DNA from: Sabulibacter ruber
GTDB taxonomy: Bacteria > Bacteroidota > Bacteroidia > Cytophagales > Hymenobacteraceae
Direction of reading: 5' to 3'
Assembly (NCBI RefSeq): GCF_017355955.1
Contig: NZ_JAFFID010000007.1
Span: 62,001 to 126,000 of the forward strand
Length of the DNA stretch: 64,000 nucleotides
Numbering within the stretch: position 1 is the stretch's first letter; each line of letters starts with the position of its first letter. Under the pieces are notes generated by a model. That model was not told the origin of the DNA and did not search any database. It worked only from the letters and a program-made list of their open reading frames with translations. The position numbers and the translations under genes were made by a program. Positions 26,069 to 33,663 of the stretch are shown piece by piece.

Positions 26069-26503
26069 ATGAAAGCAAACGAGACGGTTGACTATAACAT
26101 CAAAGTGTGTTGGCACGCCATCGCGCGCATGTATAACACCCAGGCGGTGAAGAATGACATTACCACTTCCATTGGGTTTGTGTTGCTGAATATTGACCCC
26201 GAGAAAGGAACGCCGGCCACCAAGATTGCTCCCTTGCTGGGGCTGGAGGCCAGAAGCCTGACCCGCATTCTGAAGGGCATGGAAGAAAAAGGCCTGATCT
26301 ACAAGGTGGCCGATGAGCAGGACAAACGCTCAGTGCGCATTCTGCTCACGGAGCTGGGCCTGGAAAAGCGGGAGATCAGCCGGCTTACGGTGCGGCGGTT
26401 TAACCAGAAGGTGCGCGAGGTCATTCCAGAAAGCCAACTGCAGGTGTTCTTTCAGGTGGTGGGTCAGATCAATCACCTGATAGAGAACAAACAGATTTTC
26501 TAA
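26069..26503 (+). CDS. MarR-family transcriptional regulator
   Basis: A 144-residue winged-helix protein. After an N-terminal dimerisation helix, the recognition region reads TKIAPLLGLEARSLTRILKGMEEKGLIYK, followed by the wing DEQDKRSVRILLTELG, both standard MarR features. It lies 121 bp upstream of fadN on the same strand, so it probably controls the beta-oxidation genes, perhaps sensing acyl-CoA; the ligand is inference. I start at ATG 26069; a longer in-frame start at 25988 would translate the promoter region. Confidence 0.88.
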   Translation: MKANETVDYNIKVCWHAIARMYNTQAVKNDITTSIGFVLLNIDPEKGTPATKIAPLLGLEARSLTRILKGMEEKGLIYKVADEQDKRSVRILLTELGLEKREISRLTVRRFNQKVREVIPESQLQVFFQVVGQINHLIENKQIF

Positions 26504-26519
26504 GCGGGTGAAGAGCTGC

Positions 26520-26557
26520 CGTTTCTGGGGTGTTTCACAGAAAGTAGCCTTGCAACG
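26520..26557. repeat. Dispersed hairpin repeat, degenerate copy upstream of fadN
   Basis: CGTTTCTGGGGTGTTT, CACAG, AAAGTAGCCTTGCAACG keeps the spacing of the family with partial pairing. It would lie in the RNA between MarR and fadN. Confidence 0.45.
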
Positions 26558-26624
26558 CGCTTAACTAAAAAGTAAAAATTGTGTGTCTTGAAATGCACAT
26601 CGTGATAAAAACCAACGAGTAACT

Positions 26625-29027
26625 ATGAAGAGAATCATCAAGAAAGTGGCGGTACTTGGCTCGGGCGTGATGGGCTCGCGCATTGCCTGCCACTTCGCTA
26701 ACATTGGCGTGCAGGTGCTGCTGCTGGACATGGTACCACGCGAACTTCTGCCGGAGGAAGAAGCCAAAGGCCTCACGCTGGAAAACAAGCTGGTGCGCAA
26801 CCGCATTGTGAACACGGCCCTGCAAACCGCCATCGCCTCTAACCCCGCCCCCTTGTACAACCGGTTAGATGCCCGCCTCATCCAGACCGGTAACTTTGAT
26901 GATGACCTGAAAGACATTGCTTCCTGTGACTGGACTATTGAGGTAGTGGTGGAGAACCTCAAAATCAAGCAGTCCATCTTTGAGCGGGTAGAGCAGTTCC
27001 GCAAGCCCGGTACCTTAATTACCTCCAACACCTCGGGTATTCCCATCCATTTGATGGCCGAAGGTCGTTCCGAGGATTTCCAGAAGCACTTCTGCGGTAC
27101 GCACTTCTTCAACCCGCCGCGCTACCTTAAGCTGCTGGAGATTATTCCAACGCCGTACACAGATCCCCATATCACCCAATTCCTGCTGCAGTACGGAGAC
27201 CTGTACCTGGGTAAAACCACCGTACTGGCCAAAGACACGCCGGCATTCATCGCTAACCGCGTGGGTATCTACGGCATTATGCAGGTGCTGCACGTGATGG
27301 AGAAACTGGGCCTGAACGTAGACGAAGTAGACCGTCTGACTGGCCCCGTAGTAGGTCGCCCCAAATCCGCTACGTTCAGGACTTCGGATGTGGTGGGCCT
27401 GGATACCTTGGCCAAAGTAGCGCAAGGCTTGTACCAGAGTGGCGAGAACGATGAAGCTCGTGACCTGTTCCAACTGCCGGGCTACATTCAGCAGATGCTG
27501 GAGCGTAACTGGCTGGGCGATAAAACCCGCCAAGGCTTCTACAAGAAAACCAAAACCCCCGAAGGTGCCACCGAAATTCTCACGCTGGACCTGAAAACCC
27601 TAGAATACGGGCCTAAGCAGAAGGTGCGGTTCCAGAGCATGGAGATGCTCAAACCCATTGAAGACCTCCGCAAGCGCCTTAAAGCCTTCAGCCAGGCCCA
27701 GGACAAAGCCGGTGAGTTCTTCCGGGAGACCTCCTACGGTTTGTTCCAGTACGTGACCAACCGCATCCCGGAGATTTCAGATGAGCTCTACCGCATTGAC
27801 GATGCCATGCGCGCCGGTTTCGGCTGGGAGTTGGGTCCGTTTGAAACCTGGGATGCTTTTGGCGTGCGCGAGACAGTAAGTGCCATGGAGGCCGCTGGTT
27901 ATAAGCCTGCCCCATGGGTGTATGAAATGCTGGAAGCGGGTCATGAGACTTTCTACCGCAGCCAGAACGGCCAGCGCCAGTACTATGACATCACGGGCAA
28001 AGACTACAAGCAGGTGCCGGGCACCGAGAAGTTTGTGCTTCTGGATGTGCTGCGCGGTACCAACGTAGTTTGGAAAAACGCTGGTTGCTCCATCATTGAC
28101 CTGGGAGACGGTATCCTCAACGTGGAGTTCCACTCTAAGATGAACGCCATCGGGAGCGAGATTATCCAAGGCCTGAACAAAGGCATTGACCTGGCGGAGC
28201 AGAACTTCCGGGGCGTGGTGGTAGGCAACGAGGCCGCTAACTTCTCCGCCGGCGCTAACCTGGGTTTGGTCTTTATGTACGCTCTGGATCAGGAGTATGA
28301 TGAACTGAACCTCATGATCCGGCAGTTCCAGAATACCATGATGCGCATGCGTTATTCGGCAGTACCTGTTGTTGCCGCACCGCACGGATTAACGCTAGGC
28401 GGTGGCTGCGAGCTTTGCCTCCACGCCGATAGAGTACAGGCAGCCGCTGAGTCTTACATTGGACTGGTGGAATTTGGCGTGGGCTTGATCCCGGGCGGTG
28501 GCGGAACCAAGGAGATGACCTTGCGCACCTCGGCTGCCTATGAAGAAGGCGACACCGAATACAACGCCCTGCGCAACGTGTTCATGACCATTGGTACCGC
28601 TAAAGTCTCTACCTCTGCCGCCGAGGCCTATGACTTAGGCTTTATGCGCCACGGCGATGGCATCACCCTGAACAGCAACCGCCTTATAGCCGAAGCCAAA
28701 GCCGAGGCCATTCTCTTTGCCGAAGCCGGTTACACCAAACCCACGCCTAAAACCAACATCAAGGTGCAGGGCCGCGGCGGTCTGGGGATGTTCGTGACAG
28801 GTGCCTACGCCATGCAGGCCGCTGGTTTCATCTCAGACCATGACCGCAAAATCTCCGAGAAACTGGCTTACGTGATGTGCGGCGGTGACCTGTCTATGCC
28901 ATCAGAAGTCTCTGAGCAATACCTGCTGGACCTGGAGCGCGAAGCCTTCCTGAGTCTCTGCGGTGAGCGCAAGACCCTGGAGCGAATCAAGAGCATTCTG
29001 ACCACCGGTAAGCCTTTAAGGAATTAA
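26625..29027 (+). CDS. fadN: 3-hydroxyacyl-CoA dehydrogenase / enoyl-CoA hydratase (FadN type)
   Basis: An 800-residue bifunctional beta-oxidation enzyme. The dehydrogenase half is N-terminal: VAVLGSGVMGSRIACHFANIG (NAD fold) and the catalytic stretch CGTHFFNPPRYLKLLEIIP. The hydratase half is C-terminal: GNEAANFSAGANL near residue 530, and GLTLGGGCELCLHADRVQA near 587 with GLIPGGGGTKE. This order, dehydrogenase before hydratase, and the length fit Bacillus-type FadN rather than E. coli FadB. The genes that follow are a thiolase and an acyl-CoA dehydrogenase in the order fadN-fadA-fadE, as in Bacillus subtilis. Confidence 0.93.
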   Translation: MKRIIKKVAVLGSGVMGSRIACHFANIGVQVLLLDMVPRELLPEEEAKGLTLENKLVRNRIVNTALQTAIASNPAPLYNRLDARLIQTGNFDDDLKDIASCDWTIEVVVENLKIKQSIFERVEQFRKPGTLITSNTSGIPIHLMAEGRSEDFQKHFCGTHFFNPPRYLKLLEIIPTPYTDPHITQFLLQYGDLYLGKTTVLAKDTPAFIANRVGIYGIMQVLHVMEKLGLNVDEVDRLTGPVVGRPKSATFRTSDVVGLDTLAKVAQGLYQSGENDEARDLFQLPGYIQQMLERNWLGDKTRQGFYKKTKTPEGATEILTLDLKTLEYGPKQKVRFQSMEMLKPIEDLRKRLKAFSQAQDKAGEFFRETSYGLFQYVTNRIPEISDELYRIDDAMRAGFGWELGPFETWDAFGVRETVSAMEAAGYKPAPWVYEMLEAGHETFYRSQNGQRQYYDITGKDYKQVPGTEKFVLLDVLRGTNVVWKNAGCSIIDLGDGILNVEFHSKMNAIGSEIIQGLNKGIDLAEQNFRGVVVGNEAANFSAGANLGLVFMYALDQEYDELNLMIRQFQNTMMRMRYSAVPVVAAPHGLTLGGGCELCLHADRVQAAAESYIGLVEFGVGLIPGGGGTKEMTLRTSAAYEEGDTEYNALRNVFMTIGTAKVSTSAAEAYDLGFMRHGDGITLNSNRLIAEAKAEAILFAEAGYTKPTPKTNIKVQGRGGLGMFVTGAYAMQAAGFISDHDRKISEKLAYVMCGGDLSMPSEVSEQYLLDLEREAFLSLCGERKTLERIKSILTTGKPLRN

Positions 29028-29053
29028 CGAAGAGGAACCGCCTCTTCTCCCTC

Positions 29054-29432
29054 TGTCATCCTGAAAGGAACTTGTGGGTGAACTAGACAAGCAGAAGCTA
29101 TGAAACAACATAACTACTTTGTCTACATCATCAGTAATCCCGGCAAAACTGTTCTTTATACAGGAGTCACCAATGAGTTGAAAGTACGCCTGCAACAGCA
29201 CAAAGAAAACAGAGGAAAGCCAGAGACCTTTGCTGGAAGGTATTACTGCTACAAGTTGCTGTACTATGAGCGACACACCCATGTGCAGCACGCCATTGAA
29301 AGAGAAAAGGAAGTAAAGCTGATGAGCCGAGAAGAAAAAGAAACTTTGATTAAGTCGATTAACCCGAAGAAGCTTTTTCTGAAGATAGTAGACTAATCTA
29401 CCGTTCGCCACCAAGATCCTTTCAGGATGACA
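29054..29432 (+). mobile_element. GIY-YIG nuclease element, intact copy
   Basis: A 379-bp unit between fadN and fadA with inverted ends 29054-29083 and 29403-29432 that match at 26 of 30 positions (TGTCATCCTGAAAGGA core). It contains one gene, the GIY-YIG protein at 29100, and little else. No clear target-site duplication is visible. The same ends enclose a second gene copy at 30824 and gene-less units at 14939 and 21528. Confidence 0.7.
29100..29396 (+). CDS. GIY-YIG (URI-type) endonuclease domain protein
   Basis: A 98-residue stand-alone GIY-YIG domain (COG2827-like). The two signature strands are FVYIISNPG and VLYTGVTNEL, variants of GIY and YIG. A conserved Arg lies in LKVRLQQHK, the metal-binding Glu region is HAIEREKEVK, and Asn is in KSINPKK, so the catalytic set looks complete. 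Family members are predicted to cut DNA; the target here is unknown. The leader AAGCAGAAGCT before the ATG is shared with the 30870 copy and with the deleted unit at 21528. The gene is enclosed by inverted repeats. Confidence 0.85.
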   Translation: MKQHNYFVYIISNPGKTVLYTGVTNELKVRLQQHKENRGKPETFAGRYYCYKLLYYERHTHVQHAIEREKEVKLMSREEKETLIKSINPKKLFLKIVD

Positions 29433-29503
29433 AAATAGGAGGCGTGGTGTCATAAAGGAAAGTAGGCTACGAGCATCGGCTAGAGAGACAATAGAATGAA
29501 ACT

Positions 29504-29541
29504 CGTTTTTCGTTTGTTTTTATAAAAACACCTCAAAAACA
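29504..29541. repeat. Dispersed hairpin repeat copy directly before fadA
   Basis: CGTTTTTCGTTTGTTTTT, AT, AAAAACACCTCAAAAACAG is a family copy. It ends only 9 nt before the fadA start codon, so it could influence translation initiation. Confidence 0.5.
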
Positions 29542-29550
29542 GAAAAGAAA

Positions 29551-30729
29551 ATGCAAACTGCTTATATAGTTGCCGGATTTAGAACTGCCGTAGGGAAAGC
29601 CCCGCGCGGTGTATTCCGGTTCACCCGGCCCGATGATCTCGCAGCCGATGTGATCAAGCATTTATTGGCGGCAGTGCCGCAACTGGATCCTGCCCGCGTG
29701 GATGACCTATTGGTTGGAAACGCGGTGCCCGAGGCCGAGCAAGGCCTGCAGATGGGCCGTATGATTTCTCTCTTGTCTTTGCCTATCAATGTGCCGGGCG
29801 CTATCATGAACCGCTACTGCGGCTCGGGGATTGAAACCATTGCTACGGCCACCTTCAAGATTCAGTCTGGCATGGCCGATTGCATCATCGCCGGAGGCGC
29901 GGAGTCTATGAGCATGGTGCCGGTAACCGGTTGGAAAACCGTGCCCAATTACAAGATTGCTAAAGAGCACCCAGAGTATTACCTGAGCATGGGCTTAACC
30001 GCCGAGGCCGTGGCCAAGGACTTCAAAATCAGCCGGGAAGACCAGGACGCCTTTGCCTATGCCTCGCACCAAAAGGCCATCAGGGCCATTCAGGAAGGCC
30101 GGTTCAAAGACCAGATTGTGCCCATCAATGTGGAGGAAACTTACCTGGATGAGAACGGCAAAAAGAAAACCCGCTCCTACGTGGTAGACACCGATGAAGG
30201 CCCCCGCGCCGATACGTCCATGGAAAAACTGGCCAAACTACGTCCGGTATTTGCCGCCAATGGATCGGTAACCGCTGGTAACTCTTCCCAAACCTCAGAC
30301 GGCGCCGCCTTCGTGATCGTGATGAGTGAGCGCATGGTCAAAGAACTCAACATTGAGCCCATTGCCCGCCTGGTGTCTTACGCTGCCGAAGGTGTAGACC
30401 CGCGCATCATGGGTATGGGGCCGGTGAAAGCTATTCCGCGCGCCCTGAAAAACGCGGGCATGAACCTGCAGGACATTGACGTGATAGAGATGAACGAAGC
30501 GTTCGCATCTCAGTCGGTAGCCGTGATGCGGGAACTGGGCATTGACCCAGACAAACTGAACCCCAACGGCGGCGCCATCGCCCTTGGTCACCCACTGGGC
30601 TGTACCGGGGCCAAGCTCAGTGTGCAGCTTTTCAGTGATCTGCGTCGGCAGAACAAGAAATACGGCATGGTAACCGCCTGCGTAGGTGGTGGCCAGGGCG
30701 TGGCTGGTATCTATGAGTTGCTAAAGTAG
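29551..30729 (+). CDS. fadA: Acetyl-CoA acyltransferase (3-ketoacyl-CoA thiolase)
   Basis: A 392-residue thiolase for the last step of beta-oxidation. Catalytic residues are visible: nucleophile Cys90 in NRYCGSGIETIA, His347 in IALGHPLGCTGAK, and Cys377 in TACVGGGQG. The N-terminus AYIVAGFRTAVGKAP is typical. Length matches Bacillus FadA. It lies between fadN and fadE but is separated from both by GIY-YIG element copies, so the original operon spacing has been enlarged to about 520 and 560 bp. Confidence 0.94.
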   Translation: MQTAYIVAGFRTAVGKAPRGVFRFTRPDDLAADVIKHLLAAVPQLDPARVDDLLVGNAVPEAEQGLQMGRMISLLSLPINVPGAIMNRYCGSGIETIATATFKIQSGMADCIIAGGAESMSMVPVTGWKTVPNYKIAKEHPEYYLSMGLTAEAVAKDFKISREDQDAFAYASHQKAIRAIQEGRFKDQIVPINVEETYLDENGKKKTRSYVVDTDEGPRADTSMEKLAKLRPVFAANGSVTAGNSSQTSDGAAFVIVMSERMVKELNIEPIARLVSYAAEGVDPRIMGMGPVKAIPRALKNAGMNLQDIDVIEMNEAFASQSVAVMRELGIDPDKLNPNGGAIALGHPLGCTGAKLSVQLFSDLRRQNKKYGMVTACVGGGQGVAGIYELLK

Positions 30730-30732
30730 AAG

Positions 30733-30779
30733 GCGCTTTTAAGCTAGTTTTTTGAAAACGAACCTTAAACAGAGGGCGC
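30733..30779. repeat. Dispersed hairpin repeat, degenerate copy after fadA
   Basis: GCGCTTTTAAGCTAGTTTT, TTG, AAAACGAACCTTAAACAG fits the family pattern; GCGC at the outer ends can also pair. Confidence 0.45.
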
Positions 30780-30823
30780 TCTTGTTTCATAGGTTGAATA
30801 GATTGTTTTCGGCTTCCCCACCC

Positions 30824-31200
30824 TGTCATCCTGAAAGGATCTTGTGGGCGAACCCGTCAAGCAGAAGCTATGAAACAGCACAACTATTTTGTCTACATCA
30901 TCTGTAACCCTGGCAAGACTGTGCTTTACACAGGAGTTACCAATGACTTGGAGGTACGCTTGCAGCAGCACAAAGAAAACCGGGGGAGGCCAGAGACATT
31001 CGCTGGAAAGTACTACTGCTTAAGTTGTTATACTTTGAGCGTTATACAAGAGTGGAGCAGGCCATAGATCGGGAGAAAGAGATAAAGCTGTTGACCCGGG
31101 AAGCAAAGGAGGCATTGATAAAATCAGTGAACCCCCAAATGAGCTACTTATACATTGCCAGCTGATTGCAGTTCGCCCACAAGATCCTTTCAGGATGACA
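30824..31200 (+). mobile_element. GIY-YIG nuclease element, copy with broken gene and perfect ends
   Basis: A 377-bp unit between fadA and fadE. The 30-nt ends 30824-30853 and 31171-31200 are perfectly complementary, and the match continues outward to about 39 bp (30815-30853 with 31171-31209, outer word TCCCCACCC). The same TTCCCCAC word borders one end of the 21528 unit, so the true ends may be 38-40 bp. The enclosed gene carries a frameshift. Confidence 0.72.
30870..31165 (+). pseudogene. Frameshifted GIY-YIG protein gene
   Basis: The first 50 codons match the intact copy at 29100 at 45 of 50 residues. Near 31020 one base is missing in the codon aligned to Tyr after YYC, and the frame then ends early as LSCYTLSVIQEW. 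Restoring the frame gives KLLYFERYTRVEQAIDREKE followed by KSVNPQ, ending at TGA 31163-31165, so the gene was complete until recently. A sequencing error cannot be ruled out from sequence alone. Confidence 0.8.
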
Positions 31201-31293
31201 GGGTGGGGAGAAACTTTGGGGTAATGATTTGAAATCAGGAAGCTGAACTAAGATTGATAAATAAGTACTTGATACACGATACGTGATACGAAT

Positions 31294-33081
31294 ATGGAAA
31301 CTGTAAGCAGAACACTAAAAGGCGGTGAGTTTATCATCAAAGAAACCAACGCCCAGGATGTCTTCATTCCCGAAGATTTCTCTGAGGAGCAGCGCATGAT
31401 GGCCGAGACGGCCCGGCAGTTTGTGGACACCGAGGTGCAGCCTTTGGTGGAGCGCATGGACAACCATGAGGAAGGCCTGTTGGAAGGCCTCATGAAAAAG
31501 GCCGGGGAACTGGGCTTATTCGGCATCGCCATTCCAGAGCAGTACGGCGGGCTGAACATGGACTTCAACTCGTCTTTGCTGGTGACCGAATCCGTGGGGC
31601 CGGGGCACTCGTTCCCGGTAGCCTTCGCGGCGCACACGGGGATTGGAACGCTGCCTATCCTGTACTTCGGGACCGAGGAGCAGAAGGCCAAATACATCCC
31701 TAAATTGGCTACCGGCGAGTGGACCTCATCTTACTGCTTAACTGAGCCGGGCTCCGGGTCCGATGCGCTGGCCGCCAAAACCAAAGCCATATTGGACGTG
31801 GAGGGCGAAAACTACATCCTGAACGGTCAGAAAATGTGGATCACCAACGCCGGCTTCGCCGATGTGTTCATTGTGTTCGCGCAGGTTGACGGCGACAAGT
31901 TCACCGGCTTCATTGTGGAGAAAGGCACCGAGGGCCTGAGCCTGGGCAACGAGGAACATAAGATGGGCATCAAAGGCTCTTCTACCCGCCAGGTGTTCTT
32001 CACCGACTGCAAAGTTCCGAAAGAGAACGTTTTGGGCGAGATAGGCAAAGGACATTTGATCGCGTTCAACATCCTGAATATTGGCCGGATTAAACTGGCT
32101 GCGGCTTGTCTGGGTGCCTGTAAGAGCGTGGCCGATTTATCGGTGAAATATGCCAACGAGCGCATCCAATTCAAGATTCCGATCTCTAAGTTCGGGGCTA
32201 TCCGCCATAAACTGGCCGAGCAGGCCATCCGCATCTTCGCGGTGGAATCTGCGCTGTACCGCGCCGGGCATGACATCCACAACAAAGAGCAGGAACTGCT
32301 GGCCGCCGGTAAAAGCTACAACGAAGCCGTGCTGGAAGCCGCCCGTGAGTTCGCCGTAGAGGCCGCCATCCTGAAAGTAGACAGCTCTGAGGTCTTAGAT
32401 TACGTGGTAGACGAAGGCGTGCAGATCTACGGTGGCTACGGCTTCTCCGCCGATTACCCCATGGACCGCGCGTACCGCGATGCCCGCATCAACCGCATCT
32501 TTGAAGGCACCAACGAGATCAACCGCATGCTTATCGTGGACATGGTCTTGAAGAAAGCCCTGAAAGGCGAGATGGATCTGATGGGACCTGCCGCCGCCGT
32601 GCAGCAGGAATTGATGGAGATTCCTGATTTCGGGGATGAAGACACAACCCTGTTCGCCTATGAGAAGAAAGCCGTTGGTAAGTTCAAGAAAGCCGTGCTT
32701 TTAACCGCCGGTACTGCCGTGCAGAAGTTCATGATGACCCTGGACAAAGAGCAGGAAGTCTTGATGTACATCGCGGATATGGCCATCCAAGCTTACATTG
32801 CCGAGTCTACCTTACTGCGCGTGGAGAAACTGGTGAGCCGCAACGGCGAAGAAGCCACTTCCCGTCAGCTAGACATGATGCGAGTGGTCATCAACGATGC
32901 CGCCGACCGTATCAATAAAGCCGGGAAAGAGGCCATCGCCGCCATGAGCGAGCCCGGTGACGAGCAGAAACTGTTGCTGATTGGTCTGAAACGCTTCACC
33001 AAACTGGAACCATTCAACACCAAAGAAGCCCGCCGTCGTGTTGCCGCTGAGATGATCAAAGCCAACGAGTACGTGTATTAA
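31294..33081 (+). CDS. fadE: Acyl-CoA dehydrogenase (FadE type)
   Basis: A 595-residue flavoenzyme for the first step of beta-oxidation. Family marks are YCLTEPGSGSDALAAKTKA, KMWITNAGFADVFIVFA, the C-terminal helical domain with QIYGGYGFSADYPMDRAYRDA, and FEGTNEINRMLIVDMVL. An extra C-terminal helical region of about 150 residues, as in Bacillus FadE (594 residues), explains the length. The start lies in AT-rich sequence 85 bp after the end of the frameshifted GIY-YIG element. A strong terminator follows. Confidence 0.93.
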   Translation: METVSRTLKGGEFIIKETNAQDVFIPEDFSEEQRMMAETARQFVDTEVQPLVERMDNHEEGLLEGLMKKAGELGLFGIAIPEQYGGLNMDFNSSLLVTESVGPGHSFPVAFAAHTGIGTLPILYFGTEEQKAKYIPKLATGEWTSSYCLTEPGSGSDALAAKTKAILDVEGENYILNGQKMWITNAGFADVFIVFAQVDGDKFTGFIVEKGTEGLSLGNEEHKMGIKGSSTRQVFFTDCKVPKENVLGEIGKGHLIAFNILNIGRIKLAAACLGACKSVADLSVKYANERIQFKIPISKFGAIRHKLAEQAIRIFAVESALYRAGHDIHNKEQELLAAGKSYNEAVLEAAREFAVEAAILKVDSSEVLDYVVDEGVQIYGGYGFSADYPMDRAYRDARINRIFEGTNEINRMLIVDMVLKKALKGEMDLMGPAAAVQQELMEIPDFGDEDTTLFAYEKKAVGKFKKAVLLTAGTAVQKFMMTLDKEQEVLMYIADMAIQAYIAESTLLRVEKLVSRNGEEATSRQLDMMRVVINDAADRINKAGKEAIAAMSEPGDEQKLLLIGLKRFTKLEPFNTKEARRRVAAEMIKANEYVY

Positions 33082-33086
33082 TTCTT

Positions 33087-33125
33087 CGTTTCAGGCCTGT
33101 TTAGGCTAAAACACTCATAAAACAG
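33087..33125. repeat. Dispersed hairpin repeat copy after fadE
   Basis: CGTTTCAGGCCTGTTT, AGGCT, AAAACACTCATAAAACAG fits the family and abuts the fadE terminator, again showing the repeat and terminator side by side. Confidence 0.45.
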
Positions 33126-33156
33126 AAAGCCCCGCCAATAGGCGGGGCTTTCTGTT
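33121..33156 (+). terminator. Rho-independent terminator of the fad cluster
   Basis: A 16-bp perfect stem (AACAGAAAGCCCCGCC and complement) with loop AATA, followed by TCTA. Downstream to 33663 there is about 500 bp in which I see no credible gene. Confidence 0.85.
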
Positions 33157-33663
33157 TCTATACCATTTGTTCTACTTTTAAGTTGGTGCAAGTTGATGGG
33201 TTGGGCTTGCATACAAATTTGAAGTAACCCTCTCTTTTGAGTGGTTGGGTTTACGGAGGGGTTCTAAGTTATGCACTCAGGTTTCTACAAATTGGCCGTA
33301 CCCGGCCGGTTTCCGCAAGTCTCTAGACCATACCCTTCTCTTCTTCAAATTGCTTTTTGCAGCGGCTGTTGTTTTTAGCCCGTTTTTGGCAAATCAGCAT
33401 AGAAATAGTGACGTGAGAACTAGACCTCAAAGCAGGAAGTGACGCGGGGCATTCCAGTAATAGGGAGTTGTTTTAACCTCTCTAATCTGTAGATGTTCGC
33501 AGTTGTAAGGGTTTGAGAAGTAGCTGATTTATCAGGCTAAGGATGAGGCATATTGTCCATAGTTTATTTTAATATTTTAGGAAAAACTGTTCCTTTTCAG
33601 GTATGCAATGTATACCTTAGGCATGATTCCTTTCTGTAATTTCCTCACCTTAAGCTGATTACT
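33157..33663. other. 507-bp gap before susC without a recognisable gene
   Basis: The stretch is AT-rich toward the susC start and contains a weak hairpin-repeat remnant near 33365-33400 (GGCTGTTGTTTTTAGCCCG). The one ORF of 65 codons has no signal peptide or domain. A long leader before susC is common for TonB-dependent transporter genes, and it probably holds the promoter, but I could not pick a convincing box. Confidence 0.4.

Noticed and set aside
29433..29503. Target-site duplication at the GIY-YIG elements
   Set aside because: Flanks of both full copies were compared by eye and no direct repeat was found; similarity outside the ends is in inverted, not direct, orientation.
33245..33442. 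65-codon plus-strand ORF in the susC upstream gap
   Set aside because: No recognisable domain, no promoter or ribosome-binding context, and a repeat remnant inside.
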